From Caballeronia calidae (GTDB lineage Bacteria; Pseudomonadota; Gammaproteobacteria; Burkholderiales; Burkholderiaceae), in the NCBI RefSeq assembly GCF_900044055.2, contig NZ_FCOX02000033.1:35769-99768 (forward strand): 64,000 nt of DNA, in the 5' to 3' direction. Both the position numbers and the translations under genes were made by a program. This document shows, one piece after another, positions 37,224 to 44,942 of the stretch (the first letter of the stretch is position 1; the number at the start of each line of letters is the position of its first letter). Under the pieces are notes generated by a model. The model saw only the letters and a list, made by a program, of their open reading frames with translations. It was not told the origin of the DNA and did not search any database.

Positions 37224-37295
37224 AAATGGGCTGCCGCGACCCGTCGGTGCGACGAGGCTTCTGGGTGCGCAGTGAATTTCGCCCGCCCCAAACGC

Positions 37296-37324
37296 AAAAG
37301 CCGCTCCCGAAGGAGCGGCTTTCG
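37296..37324 (-). terminator. Terminator of tRNA-Leu
   Basis: Stem AAAGCCGCTCC CGAA GGAGCGGCTTT 9 bases past the encoded CCA end of the tRNA. On the minus strand it is followed by TGCGTTTG. It is symmetric enough to act on both strands. Confidence 0.8.
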
Positions 37325-37332
37325 AACAATCC

Positions 37333-37417
37333 TGGTGCCCAGGGCCGGAATCGAACCGGCACGCCTTGCGGCGGGGGATTTTGAGTCCCCTGCGTCTACC
37401 AATTTCACCACCTGGGC
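37333..37417 (-). tRNA. tRNA-Leu (anticodon CAA)
   Basis: 85-base leucine tRNA read on the minus strand: acceptor GCCCAGG, D arm, anticodon stem GGGGA with loop CTCAAAA (anticodon CAA), a long class II variable arm, TTCGATTC in the T arm and an encoded CCA. It is the integration site of the element. The 5' half (37377-37417) is identical to a fragment at 55093-55133, so the 5' half and everything upstream of the gene now come from the element. Confidence 0.96.
37377..37417. repeat. Attachment site attL (41-bp direct repeat, inside tRNA-Leu)
   Basis: Identical over 41 bases to 55093-55133; the match ends exactly at the 5' end of the mature tRNA and begins in the anticodon loop region. Confidence 0.93.
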
Positions 37418-37515
37418 TGCGCGTAGGGCGTTGATTTCTCAGTACTTTTCTATCGACACACGTTAGAGAGTCCTGCGGAAAAACGCCTACTTTTCCGTAT
37501 TTCTAAATCATTAGA

Positions 37516-37534
37516 ACGGAAAAATCGCGGAAAA
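37516..37534 (+). promoter_or_regulatory. 19-bp arm-type repeat near attL
   Basis: ACGGAAAAATCGCGGAAAA occurs here and, in the same orientation, at 54991-55009, inside the other end. Related CGGAAAAA (37476) and TTTTCCG (37491) copies lie nearby. Probably binding sites for the integrase arm domain or an excisionase. The last base overlaps the first base of the integrase start codon. Confidence 0.7.
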
Positions 37535-38880
37535 TGAGTATAGCAGAAAGCAACCGTCAGGCGCTAGTGCGCAAGGCAGTATTTATGGCCGTCTCGCGCG
37601 TACCGGGCCGCTACGTTGACCGGGACTTCCCGGCACTCTGTTTACAAGTCTCCCCAAAACTCAAAGCGGTCTGGTTCATCCGGTTCCGGGCGAACGGTGT
37701 AGAGCAGCGCGATACGCTCGGAGTGGCCGCGCCGGATGGGGACGGGCGGCTGAGCTATTCGTATGAGCACGCTCGGGCGTGGGCGGTCGAGAGTGTTCTA
37801 GCGGCTCGGAACGCCGCGCCGAACCCGGAGCCTAGACCGATACCGACCGAAGCCGCGCCGCACGAGCGCGCACCCGTTCCGGGCGTTTCCCTCGGGAGCG
37901 TCTGGACCGATTTCCTAGAGAACCGGCGCACTAAACGCGGTCAGCCCCTCGCCGCGAGCACGAAGGCCGATTACGCGAAGTTGTACGCGTATGCGCTCGC
38001 TCCCGTGAAAGACTGGTCGCTGGCCACCTCGCGCGTCGCGGAGTGGGTTGCGTTCTTTCGGACGGTACGCGAGAAGCACGGTGCTTCGAAGGCGCTGTAT
38101 GCGTCCAATATCGTCTCAGCCGTGTACACCTACCTGATGTCGCTTGACCTGATCGACACGAACCCGATCATGAAGGTCAGGCTTGGGCGGCAATTTATCG
38201 CTCCTGCGCCGCGCGAGTCGCACATCGAAACTGCGGACCTTAAGCCCTTTTGGGCGGCCATCGGGAGGACGCTCAAGCGCCGCGACAGCCGCGAGGCGGT
38301 ACGGTTGATATTCATGACCGGATTCCGGCTCAACGCGGCGCTAGGGCTGAAGTGGTCACAACTCGATCTTGCGCGAGGCTTCGCGTACATCGAGCCGGGC
38401 ACGGAAGGCTGGAAGGGATTTTCGGGCGTCATGCCGCTGAGCGACTACGTGACGGACCTGCTACGCGAACGGTATGTGCGACGGAAGTGTAAGGAGTGGG
38501 TGTTTCCGGCTCGGACGGGCGACGCGCCGCACATGACTCGCGTAGGCGATTCTCTCGCGAAGGTTTGTGACGCGGCCGGCATCGAGCGGATCACTGCGCA
38601 TGACCTGAGACGGACTAAGGCCACGGTCGGTTCGCTCGCTTTCGGCAGTGACCATTCGAAGGTTGCCGTCCTACTCGGCCATAACTGGGCGACTAACGAG
38701 AAGGGCATGACGGTATCGCGCGGCGCTATTACGGCCCGTTATATACAGACCGAATTAGCCACACTCCGCGCTATATCGAACGAGGCTGCGGGCGTCCTTT
38801 TGGAGCTAGTCGGGGAGCGGCGGATGAGCGATGAGACAGCCGCGAAGTTGCGTCGCGCGGGACTGTCCTCAGAAATCTGA
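37534..38880 (+). CDS. Tyrosine recombinase (element integrase)
   Basis: 448 residues. The C-terminal catalytic domain shows the R box FMTGFRLNAALGLKW (Arg 265), the HDLRR box (His 356, Arg 359) and LLGHNW. The nucleophile is Tyr 403 in ARYIQTE. The N-terminal part fits an arm-binding domain (GRYVDRDFPALCLQVSP) and a core-binding SAM-like domain. It catalyses integration and excision at tRNA-Leu. The start is uncertain: ATG 37534 sits on an arm site with poor spacing, while ATG 37585 is preceded by AAGG. The gene points away from the tRNA. Confidence 0.95.
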   Translation: MSIAESNRQALVRKAVFMAVSRVPGRYVDRDFPALCLQVSPKLKAVWFIRFRANGVEQRDTLGVAAPDGDGRLSYSYEHARAWAVESVLAARNAAPNPEPRPIPTEAAPHERAPVPGVSLGSVWTDFLENRRTKRGQPLAASTKADYAKLYAYALAPVKDWSLATSRVAEWVAFFRTVREKHGASKALYASNIVSAVYTYLMSLDLIDTNPIMKVRLGRQFIAPAPRESHIETADLKPFWAAIGRTLKRRDSREAVRLIFMTGFRLNAALGLKWSQLDLARGFAYIEPGTEGWKGFSGVMPLSDYVTDLLRERYVRRKCKEWVFPARTGDAPHMTRVGDSLAKVCDAAGIERITAHDLRRTKATVGSLAFGSDHSKVAVLLGHNWATNEKGMTVSRGAITARYIQTELATLRAISNEAAGVLLELVGERRMSDETAAKLRRAGLSSEI

Positions 38881-38990
38881 ACGGTCGTCCAGAAAGTTGT
38901 TTGCGCTGCTGGTTCTGTCCCCTAATATCAACTTACCGGCTCGTTGAGTCGGAACCCGATAACCGAAAGAACTGATTAGGAGTGTTGAAA

Positions 38991-39416
38991 ATGGCCCGCA
39001 AAACTTTGACCGCTAAAGCCGCTGCTACCGTGTCGCCCGTCGTGATGGCCGCTGCGTGGGAACGCTTTCCGCGTGGCGAGGACTTTGGCCTTGAGCCGCT
39101 GGTCCTTCCGGCCTTCAAAATGCCGAAATTTGGTAACGCCGCTGGGGTGTCGGCTAGCTGGAATGACGCTGCCGTTCGTATCGCTCGGACGACCAAGAAC
39201 GGCGTGCGCGTGACGTTCGATGGCTCTACGAAGGAGTACCGAAGCGTTAAGGAGGCTTTCACCGCGCTTCGCCTTCCGATCCAGAAACATATCAAGTTTC
39301 GCGGCGTCCTGAAAAAGAGTCTCCGCGAAGCGTTCGCCGCGCCGGACGGGAAGGTCTATATGTTCGAGATTGCGGGTGAGCGCCGCGAGGAAGGGGACGA
39401 TGCGATCAAAATTTAA
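38991..39416 (+). CDS. Small protein with NUMOD-like C-terminal module (copy A)
   Basis: 141 residues, ATG with TTAGGAG 10 bases upstream. Residues about 72-129 (VTFDG...YRSVKEAF..LRLP...H..FR..LK...GKVYMFEIA) form a compact module found again in two other element proteins (39477-39929 and 46624-47259) with unrelated N-termini. The pattern recalls NUMOD-type DNA-binding helix-turn-helix segments. The N-terminus is Ala-rich and basic. A DNA-binding accessory role near the integrase (for example an excisionase or directionality factor) is possible but not shown. Confidence 0.65.
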   Translation: MARKTLTAKAAATVSPVVMAAAWERFPRGEDFGLEPLVLPAFKMPKFGNAAGVSASWNDAAVRIARTTKNGVRVTFDGSTKEYRSVKEAFTALRLPIQKHIKFRGVLKKSLREAFAAPDGKVYMFEIAGERREEGDDAIKI

Positions 39417-39434
39417 CGCCGCGCAGTAGGACTG

Positions 39435-39472
39435 AACGCCCGCCGCTAGAGTGATCTAGGGCGGGCGTTTTC
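39435..39472. terminator. Bidirectional terminator between convergent genes
   Basis: Stem AACGCCCGCC...GGCGGGCGTT with an inner CTAGA...TCTAG, followed by TTTC. It separates the integrase-side genes from the leftward module. Confidence 0.8.
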
Positions 39473-39476
39473 ACAT

Positions 39477-39929
39477 CTAGTCGGCCATCTCAAAAACGTA
39501 CTCCCTCCCCTCGAATACAAACACATCGCGACCGGTGCGCTTCAGGCGCTTTCGGACGCCCTTGTGCGAGCCTACGGGCAGGCCATGCGCTTCGAAGGCT
39601 AGGAGGACTGTTCTATGGCCTGTAGTCTCACCGTCCACCGTGACCTTCGGGAATACGCGCGTCATACGGTCGCGTTTCACGTCTGGATCGGCCCACGTTC
39701 TCGCCGCGCCTTCAGTCACCTTCGATAGCCATTCCGGGTCGGACTCGATTGCCGCACGTTTCGCTTGAAACTCCGTGTTGTGCCGGTACGCCGCGCGTGT
39801 GTTCGCCGCGATCAAGGTGCGCATGGCCGGATCGCTCATTTGCGCCCTAGCAAGTTCCGCTTGCTTACGTCTGAACTCGTCTGTCCGGCACGCCGCGATG
39901 CGTTTTGCTTCCCTCTCTTGCCTGTTCAT
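39477..39929 (-). CDS. NUMOD3-like / NUMOD-like module protein (copy B)
   Basis: 150 residues, basic. Residues 16-88 contain about three degenerate units (TDEFRRKQAELARAQ, SDPAMRTLIAANTRAAY, SDPEWLSKVTEGAARTWADP) that look like the NUMOD3 repeats of phage homing endonucleases. Residues 95-149 (VTVDGETTGHRTVLLAF...LP...GREYVFEMA) match the C-terminal module of copy A. No HNH or GIY-YIG catalytic core is present in this protein. Its ATG overlaps the stop of a 27-residue membrane peptide (ATGA), so the two are coupled. Confidence 0.6.
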   Translation of the reverse strand: MNRQEREAKRIAACRTDEFRRKQAELARAQMSDPAMRTLIAANTRAAYRHNTEFQAKRAAIESDPEWLSKVTEGAARTWADPDVKRDRMTRVFPKVTVDGETTGHRTVLLAFEAHGLPVGSHKGVRKRLKRTGRDVFVFEGREYVFEMAD

Positions 39930-40009
39930 GCGTATGCTCCGGTGATCAAGAAGAAAATAAACAGCAAAGCCGCGCCGAATAAACAGACGCTAGTGGTAGT
40001 CGGTTTCAT
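39926..40009 (-). CDS. 27-residue membrane peptide coupled to copy B
   Basis: Sequence begins MKPTTTSVCLFGAALLF and ends FFLITGAYA, a single hydrophobic helix. TTAGGA lies 8 bases before the ATG and the stop overlaps the next start (ATGA). The signals for translation are good; function unknown. It could be a small toxin or a leader peptide for copy B. Confidence 0.5.
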   Translation of the reverse strand: MKPTTTSVCLFGAALLFIFFLITGAYA

Positions 40010-40040
40010 GTCGGAATCCTAAGTGATGAGTTGAAATCGA

Positions 40041-40751
40041 TTACCACATTTCCCACGGTTCAATCCGACCGTGCGCCGCGTCCTCGGGCAAGGGCGGCTG
40101 CTTCGGAGCGTTGTAGACGCCCAGTTTCTTCATAGCTGCCGCGCGAGCGGTCTTGTCGTAGTCGAGTGCCAAGGCCATCCAGAGCGGAAGCACGACTGTC
40201 TTCTGATATCCGTAGCGGTCAAAGTGGTAATAGACGTTCTGGGCGCTGTCATGGCCGTTATTCACCGCGAACTGGCCGAAGTAAGTCGGGACGTCAACAG
40301 TGCGCGTCCTATATACGGGAGCGTTTCCGGACTCGCAGAATGTCTGCCAGCCATTGGTATTGCATACGGTTCGATACACGTAGTGGTCTATGTATGTCAC
40401 AGGCTTAAGCTTGATCTTCATAACTGCGGAAAAGACCGTGCTGCTGACCCTGGCTTCCTCAGCGACAAGAGCGGCGGATTCTGCCGCGCATTTGTTTCGA
40501 GAGGCCACCGCTGCAGGAGAGTTATCCAGTAGCGCGTATCTGTCCGCCGCGCAAGCCGATACTGGAACGTCATGGCTATCAGCCGGTTGTCCGGGTTGCC
40601 GCAGCCACGCGCACTCGGCGTTCGTGGAACAGGTGGTAGTCGTTTTCGGAATATGAATCCGCGATGCCCACGCCGCGTCCTCTGCGGTTTGAGCGCTCGC
40701 TAACGTAGAGAAGGCGAGAAGTGCTGCGGCGATGATCGTTTGGCGTTTCAT
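40041..40751 (-). CDS. Secreted cysteine-containing hypothetical protein
   Basis: 236 residues. A clear signal peptide (MKRQTIIAAALLAFSTLASA, cut before QTAED) is followed by a mature part with about six Cys (TTTTCSTNAECAWL, SACAADRY, NKCAAES, TVCNTNGWQTFCESG), consistent with disulfides in the periplasm. A conserved-looking core, YYHFDRYGYQKTVVLPLWMAL, follows. TTAGGAG lies 11 bases before the ATG. It does not resemble a lysis or tail protein. A superinfection-exclusion or fitness role is possible but unproven. Confidence 0.6.
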   Translation of the reverse strand: MKRQTIIAAALLAFSTLASAQTAEDAAWASRIHIPKTTTTCSTNAECAWLRQPGQPADSHDVPVSACAADRYALLDNSPAAVASRNKCAAESAALVAEEARVSSTVFSAVMKIKLKPVTYIDHYVYRTVCNTNGWQTFCESGNAPVYRTRTVDVPTYFGQFAVNNGHDSAQNVYYHFDRYGYQKTVVLPLWMALALDYDKTARAAAMKKLGVYNAPKQPPLPEDAAHGRIEPWEMW

Positions 40752-40878
40752 GATGTCGGACTCCTAAAAGTGAGAGGCAATTTAAACAGCTACGAAAAAT
40801 TTTCGATCTGGGTATCAAATATTTGGACCTGAAACTTAAAGTCGGTCGGGGCTGGTCAAAATTCTCTTCTGAACGAAA

Positions 40879-41463
40879 TCACTTTTGCTGTGTGGGCCGG
40901 ATGGCGCGCTGGACGATGGCCCTGTCTTTGCCGGTCTGCCGCGCGAGCTCACGAATGGGCGTCCCGGAGGCGTGAGCGGCCCGCAGGTCAGCCTTCTGTT
41001 GGTCGGTGAAGGCAGGAGGACGTCCGGGCAACGCGCCGCGCTCCTTGGCCGTTTTAAGGCCTGCGTTAGTACGCTCGATGATCAGGTTACGTTCGAACTC
41101 GGCCATCGTATTGATTATGTCCATTACCATCTTGCCCGCCGCGCTGGTAAGGTCAGTTCCGCCTAGCTGGAGGCAGTGAACGCGGATGCCGTCTGCCGCG
41201 AGTTGTTTGACGGTTGAACTTACGTCTATCGCATCGCGCCCTAGGCGGTCCATCTTCGTTATGACGAGTACATCGCCTTTCTCCATCTTGTCGCGCATAG
41301 CCTTGAATACCGGGCGCTTACTCGCGAGGGTTGAGCCGCTGACTTGTTCGCTAAAGATGCGATGCGGTTCGATAGCGAAGCCGCTGCTTTTGACTTCCGT
41401 TATTTGATTGTCGGTCGTCTGTTCGGTCGTGCTTACGCGGGCATACATAAAGATGCGAGACAT
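40879..41463 (-). CDS. Serine recombinase (resolvase/invertase family)
   Basis: 194 residues. The catalytic Ser is in YARVSTTEQTTDNQ; KMDRLGRDAIDV and MAEFERNLIIERTNAGL with helix E are intact, and the C-terminal helix-turn-helix ends PIRELARQTGKDRAIVQRAI. This is the small resolvase/invertase type that acts at a short paired-site complex. A 28-bp dyad 34 bases upstream is a candidate recombination subsite. On a plasmid-like form it could resolve multimers; no invertible segment is apparent. Confidence 0.93.
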   Translation of the reverse strand: MSRIFMYARVSTTEQTTDNQITEVKSSGFAIEPHRIFSEQVSGSTLASKRPVFKAMRDKMEKGDVLVITKMDRLGRDAIDVSSTVKQLAADGIRVHCLQLGGTDLTSAAGKMVMDIINTMAEFERNLIIERTNAGLKTAKERGALPGRPPAFTDQQKADLRAAHASGTPIRELARQTGKDRAIVQRAIRPTQQK

Positions 41464-41496
41464 AGCTTGGTAGTCCTAAGTGGATTGATTATTTGC

Positions 41497-41524
41497 ATCG
41501 AACCGGACGGCGCGATAGTTCGAT
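41497..41524 (-). promoter_or_regulatory. Candidate res subsite upstream of the resolvase
   Basis: A 28-bp dyad with arms ATCGAAC and GTTCGAT, centred 48 bases upstream of the resolvase start. The length and the CGAA/TTCG arm ends are those of resolvase subsites. Two short direct copies of TTTAGCGCCG follow at about 41560 and 41601. Confidence 0.5.
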
Positions 41525-41621
41525 ATTAAAGCGCCCGGAGCTAAATAGCGAGTCGCAGTATTTAGCGCCGCGCCATTGGTAGGGGCGCGCAACCGACCGT
41601 TTTAGCGCCGCCCTAGGCGTA

Positions 41622-41644
41622 GAAAAGGCCCGTTTCCGGGCCTT
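41622..41644 (-). terminator. Terminator after the TerS-like gene
   Basis: Stem AAGGCCCG TTT CCGGGCCTT; the minus strand continues TTTTC. It lies 66 bases past the stop of the TerS-like gene. Confidence 0.8.
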
Positions 41645-41709
41645 GGGTCCTACTATCTCCGATGGGGCGGGAGGCCCGCCGTACACGTTCTAACAGGGAG
41701 GCGCGCGAG

Positions 41710-42132
41710 TTACGCGTCCGAGCCTTCCGGCTTCGAATCCGGGTACAAGTCTTCCAGAGTCGGCACCTTGCGCGTGCGGCCAGCTTCGTCCACTTCCGTG
41801 ATATTCAGAAGCACGTTCAACTCTTTCGCCGCGTTCAGTTGGTCGGAACTCTTCACAGCGTTTTCGACAATACGCCGCAAAGTCAAAACGGCGAGTTTGT
41901 CGTTCCACAATTCGTGAACGTTCAGAGCCTCCAAACGCTCCTTCATAAGCTGAATGACATACGGGTCAGTCTCCGCGCCGCGCACCCATTCTTGCCAGCC
42001 GTTCATAGAGACGCCCGCCCGCATAGCAGCTTCACCTTTGTCCGCGCCGCGCATGAGGTTATCGACGTACTTGTCGTATGCCTGCCGCAGAGCAGGATCG
42101 AAGTTCGCCATATCTTTTGAGGTGAGCGCCAT
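41710..42132 (-). CDS. Small terminase-like protein
   Basis: 140 residues from ATG 42132 (a TTG at 42144 is also in frame). The helix-turn-helix-like AAMRAGVSMNGWQEWV, followed by a helical segment VLTLRRIVENAVKSSDQLNAAKELNVLLNI, is typical of phage small terminase subunits, and the C-terminus is acidic and Pro-containing. No large terminase is seen in the element. Solitary TerS genes are known from phage satellites, which use them to redirect helper packaging. The assignment rests on pattern only. Confidence 0.5.
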   Translation of the reverse strand: MALTSKDMANFDPALRQAYDKYVDNLMRGADKGEAAMRAGVSMNGWQEWVRGAETDPYVIQLMKERLEALNVHELWNDKLAVLTLRRIVENAVKSSDQLNAAKELNVLLNITEVDEAGRTRKVPTLEDLYPDSKPEGSDA

Positions 42133-42546
42133 TTTATTTTTCAACCTTTGATTATTCGGTGTCGCCGCAGGGATTACGTGGGATTATCAGCCGCGAGGTG
42201 CTTAAACCCGTCTGCCGCACATTCTAAGTCCTTGATTCTATTATCTCTTACGCGTGAATAAAACCAAAGAGGGATTAAGGGATTAACAGGATTAGCGAAA
42301 CTGTAATAGGAAGAATTGCAGCGATACCGGCTCTGGTTTTGTGCGGCGTTAATCCCGTAATCCCGCTGCGAAAAATGCGGCGAAAAACCGTTAATAATCA
42401 ACGAGTTACGAGGGATTAGTCAAAACAGCCTTTTAATCCCTTTCGCTAATCCCTCTGCGAAAAACAAACGTCAAAGGCCGAAAATCCACCAATAGAAGGC
42501 GAATTCCCGGCCTCAGATCGTCAAACGACCAACAACAAACATCAAA
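42133..42546. other. Probable origin of replication with iterons
   Basis: 414 bases without a gene, AT-rich, directly downstream of the primase/helicase gene. Nine exact GGGATTA copies lie between 42170 and 42453: forward at 42170, 42180, 42271, 42279 and 42412; reverse at 42350, 42358, 42434 and 42447. Some pairs are 8 bases apart. A longer match, GGATTAGCGAAA, occurs at about 42289 and in reverse at about 42441. This arrangement is typical of the iteron regions bound by initiator proteins. The sequence between 42180 and 42270 holds no repeats. Confidence 0.7.
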
Positions 42547-44928
42547 TCACATCTGGTCATCCCACCTAAGCTGCGTCCAAACCGCCTCTTTCCCCTCTGT
42601 CGTGCGCAGAAATTCGGTCAGCGTTTCGATGAAATCCTTCGCTCTCGCCTGCCTCTTGGCCACAGTCTCGCCGTGGTCAATCTTGCTTCTGCGAATGTAC
42701 AACGTTGAAGATTGAACGCGAGTCACGCCGACATCACTTTTGCGCGGCTTCGCTCCGACCCATTGGATTTTCCCTTCCGGCCTCGTCACCGGAATGTAAC
42801 CGGCGGTCCTCATAAGAACGTCCAGGTGGCCGCGCTGCTGTTTCGTGCGCTGGACCTTCTCGCCTTCGAGCTCAGGATCAAACGATGCGCGGCTGAACAG
42901 CAACTGTTGCGAGGTGACGAAGTCCGGCCAATGCTCCATCGAAACTTCCGCTTCATCAGAAGGCCATTCGATCATGCAGCTATCGTCGTGCGTCCAGCGG
43001 CCAAACGTCAAAGCAATCTCGTTCAACGCCGCGCCAATAACCGGCTCGATGTCGATGCCCTTCTTCAGTTCGTCATAGTCCTTCATCAAATCGGCCGGCA
43101 GGTTGTACGGGTCGAAAGCGGAAATATCGCGATCCAGAAGGAAGCAGGTGAAAGCGTCACCATAGCCTTCCGCGAGCCATTTCATAATGTCGAATCGCTC
43201 GCCATCTTCCGTTTGGCAATCGGCAAACCACTCGCGGCGCTTCGCTTGAACCTCAGCGAGAACGGCATGCGAGCGCAGGATCATGTAGCGGCGGTCGTCC
43301 GGATCGCGCGGGAATTCGTCTTCATAGTTGGTGGTGGTATAGAAGCGGTGAATATTCGCGACGTGTTGCAGCGGCAGACCCTTCGGATCGACCGTCAATT
43401 GTGAAGGCAAGCCGCCCGTATACGTTTTGTAGTCGCGCTTCAGCTTATTAAAGGACTTGTCCGAACGCTTGATATCCAATTCGTTGACGATCACGATAGG
43501 AAAGAACAGGAACTCATTGAAACGTTCCGCGAGTTGGGACGTCATGATCGTGGCGACCTTGCCTTGCTGGAGAAAGGTCCAGTTAGCAATCGTCAGAAGC
43601 GTGTCCTTGCCGATACCTTGCCCGCCGCCAAGTACCATCGCCACGGACGGCTTCTCGGTCATGCGTTGGAGCGCGTGCGCCCAGTAGTCGAGCATCCATT
43701 CCGCGCGGCCCGGATAAATGAATTCGAGCCAGTTCTTCACAATCTTCACGACCTTGAAATACTTCTCTTCGGGGCGTGCCGGGAATTTGATGTCGCGCCA
43801 GTGGTTAAGGCATCTTTCGCCTGTCGAGTCGCGATATATGCGGCCCTTCGACGGGTCCATCGTCAGCTTCTGGATTTCGTAGTCCGGGCGACTCAAGTGC
43901 GAATCCGAAGGCTGAACCTTGACCGGCGCACCGTTGCGGCCATAGATGGGCTTGCCGTTTGAATCAAGCTGATCCTCCCAAAGATTCATCGGGATTCGCG
44001 CGTTCATAACCTTAGCTTGGTAGGAGGTGAACGGGCTTTCAAGATGGAAGTAGGCCACGCCGCTTTGTGACTTGTTCGGCATCCAAACCCAATCCTCAGG
44101 CAGCGTCTCCATCTTCATGGATCGCGCATAACCGTTCATCGCGCCTTTCCCCTTGTCTCGATTCGCTTCGATTTCGCCGCGTGTTTTGGCGGCTTCGCAA
44201 ATCTTGTCGAACAGGGCTTGCTCGTGAGAAGTGAAAGGGCGTTGGTTGCGGCGAAGGTCCATAAGGGCTTCGAACCTGCTTTGAAGCTCAACCCTTGTGA
44301 ACGCATTCGCCAACGCATTCATATCCAGCTTATGGTCTTCAGCCGCCATATCGCTCGTGTACTCGAAGCCGTGGCCAATCGACTTCCAGCCGCCCGCCGT
44401 CACAAACGCCTTCTCGCGCGGCGGGATTCCCTGCGACAGCATCCCGATTCCGTGGCTCTTTTTGATGGACGGCCACGAGTCAACCAGCAACGTTCCGCCC
44501 CCGTCCGGCAGGTGATATACAACGCCGTTCAGAATCGTCCCATTCGGCACAATGTCGTCACCGTTCGGCGCGATCACGAAGCCTTCCGGCGCTCGCTTAT
44601 CGCCTTCCTTCGCTTGAAGGATTCGGGCCGTGCCTTGTCGCAGGGCAGTCTCAAGCGCCTCTTTCTTACGTGCGGCGTTCCTCTCGGCGAAGCTCATGCC
44701 CTTGTATGGGTCGTCGATTACCACCTCAGAGGCGCCACTGCCCGCATCAGGTTTCGGGCCGCGACTCCTGCCGCGCGTCACTTCGGTCGCGGGGGCGTCA
44801 CTCGAAACTACTTCCGGCCAAGGCGTGCCGTAATCCTTCCCCTCTTCGAATTCCTCGAACAACTCTTCGTTATCCTGATCGTCCTGTGCTACACCGTTGA
44901 TTTCGCTCGACTTTTCCGGGTGATTCAT
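42547..44928 (-). CDS. Phage/plasmid primase-helicase (DUF5906-type SF3 ATPase)
   Basis: 793 residues. The helicase core has Walker A GGGQGIGKDT (about 434-443), Walker B IVIVNELD (about 478-485), and a sensor region RFYTTTNYEDEFPRDPDDRR with an arginine finger candidate, as in superfamily 3 replication helicases of phages and satellites. The N-terminal ~300 residues are acidic then basic and lack an obvious zinc-ribbon primase core. The C-terminus (about 650-793) may bind DNA. It is the likely initiator of replication from the adjacent iteron region. Confidence 0.88.
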   Translation of the reverse strand: MNHPEKSSEINGVAQDDQDNEELFEEFEEGKDYGTPWPEVVSSDAPATEVTRGRSRGPKPDAGSGASEVVIDDPYKGMSFAERNAARKKEALETALRQGTARILQAKEGDKRAPEGFVIAPNGDDIVPNGTILNGVVYHLPDGGGTLLVDSWPSIKKSHGIGMLSQGIPPREKAFVTAGGWKSIGHGFEYTSDMAAEDHKLDMNALANAFTRVELQSRFEALMDLRRNQRPFTSHEQALFDKICEAAKTRGEIEANRDKGKGAMNGYARSMKMETLPEDWVWMPNKSQSGVAYFHLESPFTSYQAKVMNARIPMNLWEDQLDSNGKPIYGRNGAPVKVQPSDSHLSRPDYEIQKLTMDPSKGRIYRDSTGERCLNHWRDIKFPARPEEKYFKVVKIVKNWLEFIYPGRAEWMLDYWAHALQRMTEKPSVAMVLGGGQGIGKDTLLTIANWTFLQQGKVATIMTSQLAERFNEFLFFPIVIVNELDIKRSDKSFNKLKRDYKTYTGGLPSQLTVDPKGLPLQHVANIHRFYTTTNYEDEFPRDPDDRRYMILRSHAVLAEVQAKRREWFADCQTEDGERFDIMKWLAEGYGDAFTCFLLDRDISAFDPYNLPADLMKDYDELKKGIDIEPVIGAALNEIALTFGRWTHDDSCMIEWPSDEAEVSMEHWPDFVTSQQLLFSRASFDPELEGEKVQRTKQQRGHLDVLMRTAGYIPVTRPEGKIQWVGAKPRKSDVGVTRVQSSTLYIRRSKIDHGETVAKRQARAKDFIETLTEFLRTTEGKEAVWTQLRWDDQM

Positions 44929-44936
44929 AGTAATAT
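44907..44936 (+). promoter_or_regulatory. Candidate antisense promoter over the primase start
   Basis: TCGACT, 18 bases, TAATAT on the plus strand (4 of 6 matches in each box). Transcription would start near 44943 and run to the terminator at 45020. Confidence 0.4.
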
Positions 44937-44942
44937 AGACCT

